DNA from: Hyphomicrobium sp. | GTDB lineage: Bacteria > Pseudomonadota > Alphaproteobacteria > Rhizobiales > Hyphomicrobiaceae | Length of the DNA stretch: 57,315 nucleotides | Assembly: GCA_016716675.1 (NCBI GenBank) | Contig: JADJVG010000014.1 | Span: 1 to 57,315 of the forward strand | Direction of reading: 5' to 3' | Part shown: one piece after another, positions 26,643 through 35,445 of the stretch | Position numbering within the stretch: the stretch's first letter is position 1 | Layout of the letters: every line of letters starts with the position of its first letter | Translations under genes and position numbers: made by a program | The notes under the pieces: model-generated | What the model was told of the DNA's origin: nothing | Seen by the model: the letters and a program-made list of their open reading frames with translations, nothing else | Databases searched by the model: none

Positions 26643-28577
26643 ATGTCTACAAACCGCCTCGTCCATGAAACCAGTCCATACCTGCTCCAGCACAAAGACA
26701 ACCCCGTCCACTGGTGGGCGTGGGGACCGGAGGCGTTGGCGGAAGCCAAGCGCACCGGCAAGCCGATCCTACTGTCGGTTGGCTATGCGGCCTGCCACTG
26801 GTGTCATGTGATGGCGCACGAGAGCTTCGAGGACGAGCCGACCGCGCGCGTCATGAATGAGCTTTATGTGAACATCAAAGTTGATCGCGAAGAGCGGCCT
26901 GATATCGACGCGATTTACATGGGCGCTCTGCATCGCATCGGCGAGCAAGGCGGGTGGCCGCTGACGATGTTCCTCGATTCCGACGCGCGTCCGTTTTGGG
27001 GCGGAACCTATTTTCCAAAGCACCAAGGCTATGGTCGGCCGTCGTTCTCACATGTGCTGCTGCGCATCGCGGAAGCCTATCAAAACCAGCCGGAACAGGT
27101 GCGCTCGAACGCCGAGCGGATTCTTGCCTCGCTCAATAAGCCCGCGCCGCGCCGTGATGACTTCCCGATCGACGATGTGCTGATCCGCGATCTCGTCACG
27201 CGTCTGTCGGATGCCGTCGACAAAGAGCACGGCGGCCTATCCGGCGCGCCGAAGTTCCCGCAATGGAATGTCTTCTGGCTGCTCTGGCGCGGCGCGATCC
27301 GCTACGACAATCCCGCAGCCCGCGAGGCGGTTCTGACGACGCTGACCCATATTTGCCAGGGCGGCATCTACGATCATCTCGGCGGCGGCTTCGCCCGCTA
27401 CTCGGTCGATGAGCGCTGGCTCGTGCCGCACTTCGAGAAGATGCTGTACGACAACGCGCTGCTGATCGACCTGCTGACCGATGCCTGGCGCGAAACCCAA
27501 AACCCCCTCTATGCGGCGCGCGTCCGCGAAACCGTCGATTGGCTTTCACGTGAAATGATCGCCGACGGCGGTGGCTTCGCCGCGTCCCTCGATGCCGACA
27601 GCGATGGCGAAGAAGGCAAGTTCTATGTCTGGTGGAACGGTGAAGTCGCTAAGGTGCTCGGCGAGGACGACGCGGACTTTTTCAACTCCGTCTACGACGT
27701 GACCTTTGAAGGCAACTTTGAGGGCTACAACATCCTCAATCGCCTCAACAACCTCGAGCCGTTGAGCGCCGCAGACGAGGCGCGCCTTGCCGTCATGCGC
27801 GACAAACTTTTCGAACACCGCGCCCCCCGCGTCCGCCCCGGCTGGGACGACAAGGTGCTCGCCGATTGGAACGGTCTGATGATCGCGGCCTTGAGCCGAG
27901 CGGCGGTGGTCTTCGATCAGCCTGAATGGTTGGCCCGCGCCGAGCAGGCGTTCGCGTTCGTGCGTGACGTGATGCAGTCCGCTGATGGCAGGCTGTGGCA
28001 TGCCGCTCGCGCTGGGTCGGCCAAGGCCCCGGCCACAGCGTCCGACTACGCCAACATGGTCTGGGCGGCGTTGCGGCTGTACCAGGCGACCGGTAACAGC
28101 GCCTACCTTGACCAGGCCCGTGCCTGGACCGCGACGCTCGACCGGCACTACTGGGATGCGACGGCGGGCGGGTATTTCACCTCGGCCGACGATACGGCCG
28201 ACGTCATCGCGCGGCTCAAATCGGCGTCGGATGATGCCGTGCCGAGCGCCAATGCCATTCAGCTCGGCAACCTGATCGCCCTGGCCGCACTGACGGGCGA
28301 GGCCGGGTTTGACCGGCAGGCCCGCGACCTAATTGCCGCCTTCGCAGGCGCGGTTGCCGCAGCCCCGATTGGCCATTGTGGACTACTCGCCGCAGCCCTC
28401 GATCTCGAACAATTGGCCCAGATCAAGGTGATGGGCGTAGAAGCAACCAAGCTAGACGCCGTTCTGAGAACCCTATCGGTGCCGGGCGCGATCGAATTTG
28501 GCAGCGGTATCCCCGATGTCCAATCGAGTGCCTTCAACGATCAGTTGCTGAAACAAGTCGTGAGTCCGGTGCGTTAG
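26643..28577 (+). CDS. Thioredoxin-fold DUF255/YyaL family protein
   Basis: A 644-residue protein with an N-terminal thioredoxin-like DUF255 domain, where GYAACHWCHVMAHESF gives a CxxC pair, joined to a long (alpha/alpha)6-barrel-like part resembling N-acylglucosamine epimerases (GGIYDHLGGGFARYSVDERW, PHFEKMLYDNALLI). Homologues are widespread and named YyaL or spermatogenesis-associated 20-like; the biochemical role is unresolved. It is monocistronic, divergent from mnmE, and contains a parS core at 27544-27555. Confidence 0.88.
   Translation: MSTNRLVHETSPYLLQHKDNPVHWWAWGPEALAEAKRTGKPILLSVGYAACHWCHVMAHESFEDEPTARVMNELYVNIKVDREERPDIDAIYMGALHRIGEQGGWPLTMFLDSDARPFWGGTYFPKHQGYGRPSFSHVLLRIAEAYQNQPEQVRSNAERILASLNKPAPRRDDFPIDDVLIRDLVTRLSDAVDKEHGGLSGAPKFPQWNVFWLLWRGAIRYDNPAAREAVLTTLTHICQGGIYDHLGGGFARYSVDERWLVPHFEKMLYDNALLIDLLTDAWRETQNPLYAARVRETVDWLSREMIADGGGFAASLDADSDGEEGKFYVWWNGEVAKVLGEDDADFFNSVYDVTFEGNFEGYNILNRLNNLEPLSAADEARLAVMRDKLFEHRAPRVRPGWDDKVLADWNGLMIAALSRAAVVFDQPEWLARAEQAFAFVRDVMQSADGRLWHAARAGSAKAPATASDYANMVWAALRLYQATGNSAYLDQARAWTATLDRHYWDATAGGYFTSADDTADVIARLKSASDDAVPSANAIQLGNLIALAALTGEAGFDRQARDLIAAFAGAVAAAPIGHCGLLAAALDLEQLAQIKVMGVEATKLDAVLRTLSVPGAIEFGSGIPDVQSSAFNDQLLKQVVSPVR
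27544..27555. promoter_or_regulatory. parS site 3 (core)
   Basis: TTTCACGTGAAA, the same perfect 12-bp core as the two sites near 23.1 and 25.6 kb, lies within the YyaL-type gene. The flanks GC and TG deviate, so the match to the 16-bp consensus is 12 positions. Confidence 0.65.
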
Positions 28578-28762
28578 TCTGCTCAGGACAAGTCTGTTCA
28601 GCGCCGATCGTTGAACCTGACGCGTTCCGGAAACGACTGTTGGAGATCAGACGTTCAAGCCAAACATCCGCTTAACGATTTAGTGCATTGAAAGGTCTAT
28701 AGGTTCAAAAACCATTTGATAATACTGCCAGGGTTTCGGATGACCCGCGCAAGTCTGTAGGT

Positions 28763-29761
28763 ATGAGTATCATGCAAGCCCTCGCCCGATATTTTTACGC
28801 CCCCTTTATGATGCTTGGACTGACAAGCGCCGCATATTGGGTCGTCGCTCACGGTTATTCGTATCTCTGGTTGGCGCCGCTGTTAGCAGTGGCCTACGCG
28901 GCAACATTTGCCGCCGAGAAGGCCGCGCCGTTCTTTGAAGAGTGGAACGACCACGATGCGCATGGCGATACGCAGGCAAACATCCTGCACCAGATTGCCT
29001 ATGAGTGGTCGGTCATCAACGGCGTGCTGTTGATTCCGTTTATCTGCTGGCTGTTCCCCTACCAAGGCCTTTGGCCGACGCAGTGGCCGCTGTGGAGTCA
29101 AGCACTGCTGGCGTTTCTCGCCGCTGACCTCGGTTTCATGGTGATGCACTATTTCAGCCATCGCATTCCGGCACTGTGGCGGTTGCATGCCGTGCATCAC
29201 GGCGTCGGCCGCCTGTATGGCTTCAACGGCGTGATCCGCCATCCGATCCATCAGACCATCGATATGCTGGTCGCCAACCTGCCGTTGGTGATCATCGGGA
29301 TGCCGGTCGACGTTGCCGTGCTACTCGCGTTCCTCATCTCGGTCACGCTGCTCGTCCAACATTCCAACGTCGATGCGCGCCTCGGCGTGCTCGATGGCCA
29401 CCTGTCGATCGGTCGCGTCCACCACATGCATCACGTCAATTGGGGCACCGAAGGCGATTGCAACTTCGGCCTGTTCCTGACGATTTGGGACCGCCTGATC
29501 GGCACGTTCCAAGCCAAGCCGTCGCGGCCAATCACAGCCAACGACATGGGCGTCGATGAACTGCCGAATTTCCCGACGTCGTTTTGGGAGCAGATGATTT
29601 TGCCGTTCGTCTACAAGCCCGGACAGGGCGAACCGGAGCGGTACCGGAAACACAATCCGACGCCGGCGCAAGATGCGCGCGCCCAGGTCTCGATCCAAGG
29701 CAACCAGAGCGGCACCGATTTCGGCCGCCATCACTCCGGCGGCATGCATCCGGCTGAGTAA
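28763..29761 (+). CDS. Membrane fatty-acid hydroxylase / sterol desaturase family protein
   Basis: A 332-residue integral membrane di-iron oxygenase. The histidine clusters are HYFSHR, HAVHHGVGR, HPIHQ and RVHHMHH, spaced as in the fatty acid hydroxylase superfamily, with four to five hydrophobic segments between. The substrate cannot be told; bacterial members act on sterols, carotenoids, ornithine lipids or lyso-lipids. The C-terminal 60 residues after the last cluster are polar. The 185-bp upstream gap shows no clear motif. It ends at a bidirectional terminator shared with rho. Confidence 0.87.
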   Translation: MSIMQALARYFYAPFMMLGLTSAAYWVVAHGYSYLWLAPLLAVAYAATFAAEKAAPFFEEWNDHDAHGDTQANILHQIAYEWSVINGVLLIPFICWLFPYQGLWPTQWPLWSQALLAFLAADLGFMVMHYFSHRIPALWRLHAVHHGVGRLYGFNGVIRHPIHQTIDMLVANLPLVIIGMPVDVAVLLAFLISVTLLVQHSNVDARLGVLDGHLSIGRVHHMHHVNWGTEGDCNFGLFLTIWDRLIGTFQAKPSRPITANDMGVDELPNFPTSFWEQMILPFVYKPGQGEPERYRKHNPTPAQDARAQVSIQGNQSGTDFGRHHSGGMHPAE

Positions 29762-29804
29762 GACGCCTTATCGACCGGCGGACCGATCAAAACCGACTAA
29801 GAAA

Positions 29805-29833
29805 AAAAGGCCGCTTCGTGGAAGCGGCCTTTT
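29805..29833. terminator. Bidirectional terminator between fatty-acid hydroxylase gene and rho
   Basis: AAAAGGCCGCTTC and GAAGCGGCCTTTT form a 13-bp stem with loop GTG. On the minus strand it is followed by seven T, so it is strongest for rho; on the plus strand four T close the hydroxylase gene. Confidence 0.9.
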
Positions 29834-29838
29834 GTGCG

Positions 29839-31104
29839 TCAGGTGTTCATCTGCTGGAAGAATTCGCCGTTGGTCTTGGTGGCGCGCAGCTTGTCGATGA
29901 GGAACTCGATGCCGTCCTGCGTGCCCATCGGGTTGAGGATACGGCGCAGCACATACATCTTCTTGAGCTGATCTTTCGGGACCAACAGGTCTTCTTTGCG
30001 GGTGCCGGATTTCGCGATGTCGATCGCCGGGAACACGCGCTTATCCGAGACCTTGCGATCGAGCACGACTTCCGAGTTACCGGTGCCTTTGAACTCTTCG
30101 AAGATGACTTCGTCCATGCGACTGCCGGTGTCGATGAGCGCCGTCGCGATGATGGTCAGCGAGCCGCCTTCTTCGATATTGCGGGCCGCACCGAAGAACC
30201 GCTTCGGACGCTGCAGCGCGTTGGAATCGACGCCGCCGGTCAGCACCTTACCGGAAGACGGCACGACGGTATTGTAGGCGCGACCGAGACGCGTAATCGA
30301 ATCCAGCAGAATGACGACGTCGCGCTTATGCTCGACTAGGCGCTTGGCCTTTTCGATGACCATTTCCGAAACCTGCACGTGGCGTGACGGCGGTTCGTCG
30401 AAGGTCGATGAGATGACTTCGCCTTTCACCGAGCGCTGCATATCGGTGACTTCTTCCGGCCGCTCGTCGATCAGAAGAACGATCAGATAGCACTCGGGAT
30501 GGTTGGCAGTGATCGAGTGGGCGATGTTTTGCAGCAGAACGGTTTTACCGGTGCGCGGCTGCGCCACGATCAACGCGCGCTGACCCTTGCCGATCGGCGC
30601 GACGATGTCGATCACGCGCGGCGACAGATCCTTGATGGTCGGATCTTCGATTTCAAGTTTAAGCCACTGCGTCGGGTAGAGCGGCGTCAGGTTGTCGAAA
30701 TGGCTCTTGTGCTTGGTCGCTTCGGGATCTTCAAAATTGATCTGCGAAACTTTCAGCAGTGCGAAATAGCGTTCGCCGTCCTTCGGCGAGCGGATCTGGC
30801 CTTCGACAGTATCGCCGGTGCGCAGCGCAAAACGGCGGATCTGCGAGGGCGAAACGTAAATGTCGTCGGGACCCGGCAGATAGTTGGCTTCGGGTGAGCG
30901 CAGGAAGCCGAAGCCGTCTTGCAGCACTTCCACGACGCCGGTCGCAGTGATTTCGGTTTCCTGGGTCGCGAGCTGTTTCAGCGTTGCAAACATCAACTCT
31001 TGCTTGCGCATGGTCGACGCGTTTTCGACCCCCGCCTCCTCGGCGAAAGTGACAAGCTCTGCGGGGGATTTGCGCTTCAAATCCTCGAGCTTCATTTCCT
31101 TCAT
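29839..31104 (-). CDS. rho: Transcription termination factor Rho
   Basis: A 421-residue hexameric RNA helicase. The N-terminal RNA-binding domain begins MKLEDLKRKSPAELVTFAEE, with the primary RNA site in DGFGFLRSPEANYLPGPDDIYVSP; the motor shows Walker A in VAQPRTGKTVLLQNIA, Walker B VILLDSITRLGRAYN, and the Q/R loops. The length is normal. I kept ATG 31104 because GGAG sits at good spacing. A 282-bp hairpin-rich leader precedes it, in keeping with the autoregulation known for rho. It is downstream of hemE-hemJ on the same strand. Confidence 0.97.
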   Translation of the reverse strand: MKEMKLEDLKRKSPAELVTFAEEAGVENASTMRKQELMFATLKQLATQETEITATGVVEVLQDGFGFLRSPEANYLPGPDDIYVSPSQIRRFALRTGDTVEGQIRSPKDGERYFALLKVSQINFEDPEATKHKSHFDNLTPLYPTQWLKLEIEDPTIKDLSPRVIDIVAPIGKGQRALIVAQPRTGKTVLLQNIAHSITANHPECYLIVLLIDERPEEVTDMQRSVKGEVISSTFDEPPSRHVQVSEMVIEKAKRLVEHKRDVVILLDSITRLGRAYNTVVPSSGKVLTGGVDSNALQRPKRFFGAARNIEEGGSLTIIATALIDTGSRMDEVIFEEFKGTGNSEVVLDRKVSDKRVFPAIDIAKSGTRKEDLLVPKDQLKKMYVLRRILNPMGTQDGIEFLIDKLRATKTNGEFFQQMNT

Positions 31105-31386
31105 TGAAAACTCCGGCGGGTGCCGCTCGTGGGCGGGAAAAATGAGTGAGATGGATGGATGTGTGAGATGGAAGACCGGGATCGATTTGGAGAGGATTGG
31201 ATGAACGTGCCGTGGCGGACGAGGCAGGGCGCCTCGCCATGTCGCCTATGACCCTTGAGGCCAACGACCCATTTTCTGGGTCGGCCCGCTGGAGACGGCA
31301 GTGCCGTCGAAGCCACGACGCGATTGTGGAACGCCGTTTTTGTATCACAGTTTGCGTCCGCCGCGCAACGGCTTCGCGCGAGCGTC
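31105..31386 (-). promoter_or_regulatory. Hairpin-rich leader/intergenic region upstream of rho
   Basis: Three short perfect hairpins lie in this 282-bp gap: arms 31220-31225/31231-31236 (CGAGGC), 31265-31271/31277-31283 (CGACCCA) and 31294-31299/31303-31308 (GACGGC). No protein-coding frame with family similarity is seen. Rho autoregulates through its leader in other bacteria, so a regulatory role is inferred. Confidence 0.4.
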
Positions 31387-31917
31387 CTAAAACGGCTTTA
31401 CGATCACCAGAATAACGATGCCGATCATCAAAACCGTCGGGATTTCATTGACGATCCGCCAATGGCGCGGCGACTTATCATTGCGGTCCTCGTTGAACGC
31501 CCGGACGGCCGCTGAAAAATAGCCGTGAACCGCCGACAGCGCCAAGACAAGGGCCAGTTTGGCGATAAACCACGGACTTGAGTAGAATTGGCCAATCCAC
31601 GCCAGCCACAGGCCAAGCCCCCAAGCAATGACCATCGCGGGGTTCAAAATAATGGTCAGCAAACGCCGTTCCATGACCTTGAATGTCTCGGACTGGACCG
31701 ACCCCTTCTCGGCGTCGCAATGGTAAATAAACAGCCGCGGCAGATAGAGCATTCCAGCCATCCACGAGATGATCGCGATGACGTGGGCAGCTTTGATCCA
31801 CAGATAGGCACCCTCGCCGAGGATGACGGCGGCGGCCAGCGTCACGGCAACCGTCAGAACCAATGAGATGGCGGCCCGTTTGGCGGGGGAAGCTGCCGGC
31901 GTGGTGGTTGTCGTCAT
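31387..31917 (-). CDS. hemJ: Protoporphyrinogen IX oxidase HemJ
   Basis: A 176-residue inner-membrane protein with about four helices, oxidising protoporphyrinogen IX in haem synthesis. WIKAAHVIAIISWMAGMLYLPRLFIYH holds the conserved histidine and the MLYLPR signature in pieces: AAHVIAIISWMAG, then LYLPRLFIYH. ILNPAMVIAWGLGLWLA and RNDKSPRHWRIVNEIPT complete the family pattern. It begins 6 bp after hemE, so the two form an operon covering two late steps of haem synthesis. Confidence 0.93.
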   Translation of the reverse strand: MTTTTTPAASPAKRAAISLVLTVAVTLAAAVILGEGAYLWIKAAHVIAIISWMAGMLYLPRLFIYHCDAEKGSVQSETFKVMERRLLTIILNPAMVIAWGLGLWLAWIGQFYSSPWFIAKLALVLALSAVHGYFSAAVRAFNEDRNDKSPRHWRIVNEIPTVLMIGIVILVIVKPF

Positions 31918-31923
31918 CCGCGG

Positions 31924-33021
31924 CTATCCGTTTCTGCGCACGCGATTGACGAGCTGAGCCACATGCTCGGGCGGCGTTTCCGGCACAATGCCGTGGCCAA
32001 GATTGAAAATGAACCGCTTGCCGGTCATCGCGTCCAAAATCTCGTCGACCCGGCGATCGAGTGCGGCGCCGCCAGCCACCAACAACAACGGATCGAGATT
32101 GCCCTGCGCAACGGTTCCGCGCGCCGCCACCGCCTGCATAACGCCCAGCGGACACGACGTATCGCAGCTCACACCATCGACGTTCGTGCCGGCAACAAAG
32201 TGCTGCAGTTGTGCCGCCGCGCCCTTCGGGAATCCGATGATCGGAACCTCCGGGTGCGCTGCTTTCAGTGCGGCAACGATGCGCGCCGTCGGTAGAACGA
32301 CCCATTGCTGAAATTGATTTTCAGCGAGGCTACCGGCCCAGCTATCGAAAATCTGAATGACGTCTGCACCAGCTTTGATCTGGCCAGGCAAGTATGCGAT
32401 CGAAGCGTCCGTCAAAATATCAATAAGCTGCGCAAATCCTGCCGGATCGCGATACGCCCAGCCACGCGCTTCGCCTTGATCCGACGACCCCTGGCCTTCG
32501 ACCATGTATGTCGCAACCGTCCACGGTGCGCCACAAAAGCCAATTAAAGCCGTGTCTTTCGGTAGATCCTGTCTGAGCCGCGCCACCGTTTCCCAGACGA
32601 TCGCGAATTTCTCTCCAGCATTCGATAGGCTGAGTCGGGCGAGCCCCGCAACCTCGCGAATGGGTTGCAAACGCGGGCCTTCGCCTTCGGCAAACGTGAC
32701 CCGCTGGCCAAGTGCATCCGGCACCACGAGAATATCGGAAAACAAAATCGACGCGTCGAAACCATAGCGGCGAATGGGCTGGAGCGTGACTTCAGCGGCG
32801 AGTTTCGGGTTGTAGCAAAGATCGAGAAAACTGCCGGCCTCTTTGCGGGTCGCACGGTACTCCGGCAAATAGCGGCCGGCCTGGCGCATCAGCCACATGG
32901 GCGGCGGTGACAGCGATTCACCCGCGAAGGGTTTCAGAAACCGGCGGCTCACCGACGTGTCGGAAACTCTGCTGCTGGTTGTCTTGGCAGTGAGGTCTTG
33001 CACAGCCGTCACGTCCTTCAC
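31924..33021 (-). CDS. hemE: Uroporphyrinogen decarboxylase
   Basis: A 365-residue cytosolic enzyme converting uroporphyrinogen III to coproporphyrinogen III. PPPMWLMRQAGRYLPEYR is the N-terminal signature with the substrate-binding arginine, ASILFSDILVVPDALG carries the essential aspartate, GFCGAPWTVATYMVEG is the second signature, and FNLGHGIVPETPPEHV closes it. The first 27 residues are not part of the fold, so the start may lie further in. In alphaproteobacteria the region upstream of hemE is the chromosomal replication origin. Confidence 0.96.
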   Translation of the reverse strand: MKDVTAVQDLTAKTTSSRVSDTSVSRRFLKPFAGESLSPPPMWLMRQAGRYLPEYRATRKEAGSFLDLCYNPKLAAEVTLQPIRRYGFDASILFSDILVVPDALGQRVTFAEGEGPRLQPIREVAGLARLSLSNAGEKFAIVWETVARLRQDLPKDTALIGFCGAPWTVATYMVEGQGSSDQGEARGWAYRDPAGFAQLIDILTDASIAYLPGQIKAGADVIQIFDSWAGSLAENQFQQWVVLPTARIVAALKAAHPEVPIIGFPKGAAAQLQHFVAGTNVDGVSCDTSCPLGVMQAVAARGTVAQGNLDPLLLVAGGAALDRRVDEILDAMTGKRFIFNLGHGIVPETPPEHVAQLVNRVRRNG

Positions 33022-33454
33022 TTTAAACCTTTCAAAGGATTCTGAAGGTTTCTCTTATGACTCTTAGGGCTTCGGATAACGGTAATTCAGCGTTTGTCCA
33101 ACGCTTGCTCACAGTCAGCCAACACCCCAATGTATGGCGGGCTAGATCTAGGTTGTCAGCCCCCTTTTGAGCAATAGAGCCGCAAGAGCCAATTTGATCA
33201 AGCAGTTGCAGGAGACGTGTGGCGACAACTTGCGGGACGATCCTGTTAATAACCAACCCAACACAAAGCGAGGAACCACGCTATCCCCAGGGACAGCTAG
33301 GCATTGCAAAAAACCGTTCGCTTTCGGACAAATGTGGGTATCACCTAGCCTAAAGCCCTGGTTGTTCTCTCAACCCAGCCAGACGCCGCCGCCGCAGAGG
33401 AAAACGCCAGACTTCTGCACAGCCTTATACGCTCTCCAAGAGGCCTAAATTCCG
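33022..33454. other. oriC: Putative chromosomal replication origin (oriC)
   Basis: A 433-bp non-coding gap between hemE and the ppsR (RP001-type) gene, the position of oriC in Caulobacter, Rickettsia and Sinorhizobium. Genes diverge from it on both sides. Visible elements: GANTC methylation sites at 33038-33042 and 33059-33063; DnaA-box-like 9-mers with 7/9 matches at 33071-33079, 33281-33289 and 33333-33341; and an IHF-like site at 33196-33208 (12 of 13). No full TTATCCACA box and no complete CtrA pair is present, so the call rests mainly on gene order. Three parS cores and parAB lie 5.5-12 kb away. Confidence 0.72.
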
Positions 33455-34306
33455 ATGTCGATGCCGAGCCTCTTTCATATGCATCTGGTGTCGGACGCGA
33501 CCGGCGAAACGCTGGCCGCGATCGCCAAGGCGGCGGCTGTCCAATATCCCAATGTGCGAGCGATTGAGCATATGCATCCGCTGGTGCGTACGCAGCGCCA
33601 GCTGAAACGTGTCCTAGGCGACATTGAGCGCGAACCTGGCATCGTTCTCTATACCGTCGTCAATAAGACGCTCGGGGTCGAGCTGGAGCAGCATTGCAAG
33701 GACCTCAAAATTCCCTGCCTGGCGGTGCTCCGACCGATCATGCAGATCTTTGAAAGCTATCTCGGCGCGCCGCAGACGCCGAAGGTCGCCGGTCAGCATG
33801 TGCTCGATGCTGATTATTACCGGCGCATCGACGCGATGAATTTCACGATGGCCCATGATGACGGCCGTTTGCCCGATAACCTGAGCGATGCCGACATTTG
33901 CGTGCTGGGCATTTCGCGCACGTCGAAAACGCCGACCAGTTTGTATTTGGCGCAGCGCGGTTATAAAACCACCAATCTGCCGCTGGTTCCGCAGGTGCCA
34001 CTGCCGGAGCAGATCTTGACGCCACACACGGCGTTCGTCGTTTGTCTGATCGCGAATGTCGATCGTTTGGCAGAGGTCCGCCGCAACCGCGCCATCCTCA
34101 TGGCCGACCGCGATCTCGAAAGCTACGTTGACCGGGAGGCGATCGCAGCGGAAATTGCCTATACGCGCAAAGTGGCTGCGACCTATGGCTGGCCGATCAT
34201 CGATGTCACCCGCCGCTCAATTGAGGAATCCGCGACGATGATTCTGAAATTGTTGAACGATCGCCGGGCCGGTGTGAAACCCGAGGGTGAGAATGGCAAT
34301 GTCTGA
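33455..34306 (+). CDS. ppsR: Pyruvate, water dikinase / PPDK regulatory protein (DUF299)
   Basis: A 283-residue bifunctional serine/threonine kinase and Pi-dependent phosphorylase family member that switches PEP synthase or pyruvate phosphate dikinase. LVSDATGETL starts it, GISRTSKTPTSLYLAQRGYKT contains the P-loop-like nucleotide site, and RRSIEESATMILKLL closes it. It is the gene called RP001 in the conserved origin cluster. It is the first gene of the rightward operon ppsR-maf-aroE-coaE-dnaQ. The ATG at 33461 is an alternative start. Confidence 0.92.
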   Translation: MSMPSLFHMHLVSDATGETLAAIAKAAAVQYPNVRAIEHMHPLVRTQRQLKRVLGDIEREPGIVLYTVVNKTLGVELEQHCKDLKIPCLAVLRPIMQIFESYLGAPQTPKVAGQHVLDADYYRRIDAMNFTMAHDDGRLPDNLSDADICVLGISRTSKTPTSLYLAQRGYKTTNLPLVPQVPLPEQILTPHTAFVVCLIANVDRLAEVRRNRAILMADRDLESYVDREAIAAEIAYTRKVAATYGWPIIDVTRRSIEESATMILKLLNDRRAGVKPEGENGNV

Positions 34307-34910
34307 TCCGTTTCGTTTAATTCTAGCGTCGGGCAGTCAAGCCAGAAAAGATATGCTGACCGGCGCACGCCTGACCTTCGATGTCATTCCGGCCAAGATT
34401 GATGAAGACGCCATCACGTCGCTGATGATTTCGGAGAGCGACTGTGTGGAGGCTGCCGATATTGCAGGCGTGCTCTCAGCGGAAAAAGCACTGTCCGTCT
34501 CGCGCGCCAATCCCGGCGCGCTGGTCATCGGTTCCGATCAGGTGTTGACGGTCGGCCGCCGTCTGTTTTCAAAAGCAGCAACGCTGGAAGATGCGCGCGA
34601 AACGCTCGATATTTTGCGCGGCCGCACGCACGAACTCGTATCGTCGGTATCGTTGGCAACGGGCGAACATGTGTTGTGGCAATCCTTCGATCACGCGCAA
34701 CTGACCATGCGGTCGTTTTCAGATGAGTTTCTTGCCTGCTACCTGGATCGCGCCGGCAGCCGCATTCTCAACTCGGTTGGCTGTTATGAAATCGAAGGAC
34801 CGGGCGTCCAGCTTTTTGAGCGTATAGAAGGCGATTACTTCACAATTCTCGGTATGCCATTGTTGCCGCTGTTGACGGAACTGAGATCGCGCGGTGTGAT
34901 CCTGACATGA
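34299..34910 (+). CDS. maf: Maf-family nucleotide pyrophosphatase
   Basis: A 203-residue Maf/Ham1-like house-cleaning pyrophosphatase that hydrolyses non-canonical or excess nucleoside triphosphates. LILASGSQARKDML is the phosphate-binding loop, VIGSDQVLTVGR the catalytic acidic motif, and GCYEIEGPGVQLFERIEGDYFTI in parts (YEIEGPGVQLF, EGDYFTILGMPL) marks the C-terminal half. I prefer ATG 34299 (MSDPFRLILAS); earlier GTG 34287 and ATG 34293 lie within ppsR. It overlaps ppsR by 8 bp and its stop overlaps aroE (ATGA). Confidence 0.9.
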   Translation: MSDPFRLILASGSQARKDMLTGARLTFDVIPAKIDEDAITSLMISESDCVEAADIAGVLSAEKALSVSRANPGALVIGSDQVLTVGRRLFSKAATLEDARETLDILRGRTHELVSSVSLATGEHVLWQSFDHAQLTMRSFSDEFLACYLDRAGSRILNSVGCYEIEGPGVQLFERIEGDYFTILGMPLLPLLTELRSRGVILT

Positions 34911-35445
34911 AGCGGGCATGTGTCATTGGCTGGCCGATTGAACACTCGCGCTCGCCGCTTATTCACGGCTATTGGCTAAAAAAATACGCGATAGACGGCA
35001 GCTATACCAAGCAGGCCGTTGCACCGGAGGCGCTCGACGCATTCTTGAGCACGCTTGCCGAGCAGGGTTTGGCTGGCTGCAATGTCACCGTTCCGCATAA
35101 GGAAGCAGCCTTTGCGGCCGCCGAAATCAAGGATGAATCCGCGATCGCCGTCGGCGCCGCCAATACCCTTTGGTTGGATCACGGTAAACTCGCGTGTGCC
35201 AACACCGATACCTACGGATTCATGACGCATCTTGGGGCGACTGCGTGGTGGCTGATATCGTTTATGTGCCGCTTGATACCGCGTTCTTGCAGCGAGCGCG
35301 CGGGCGTGGTCTGCGAACCGTCGACGGGCTTGGCATGCTACTGCACCAGGCGGTGCCCGGCTTTGAAAAGTGGTTCGGCGTCAAACCAGAGGTTACCGCC
35401 GAGCTGCGCGCGCTCATCGAAACCGATATTCGAGGCGCGGTGTGA
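34907..35445 (+). pseudogene. aroE: Shikimate dehydrogenase with internal deletion and frame change
   Basis: Enzyme of aromatic amino acid synthesis (3-dehydroshikimate to shikimate, NADPH). The substrate domain is intact: IGWPIEHSRSPLIHGYWLKK, NVTVPHKEA and GAANTLW with NTDTYGFMTHL. Then at about 35231-35245 the frame changes and the text jumps to ADIVYVPLDT and DGLGMLLHQAVPGFEKWFG, the family's last part. About 95-100 residues are missing, containing the whole GxGGxxR cofactor loop of the Rossmann domain. The total is 539 bp against about 830 expected. As read, the protein could not bind NADPH. Its start overlaps maf (ATGA) and its stop overlaps coaE (TGATG). Confidence 0.9.

Noticed and set aside
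33022..33454. CtrA-type TTAA-N7-TTAA sites in the putative oriC
   Set aside because: Only single TTAA halves are present (for example near 33246), so CtrA control as in Caulobacter is not supported.
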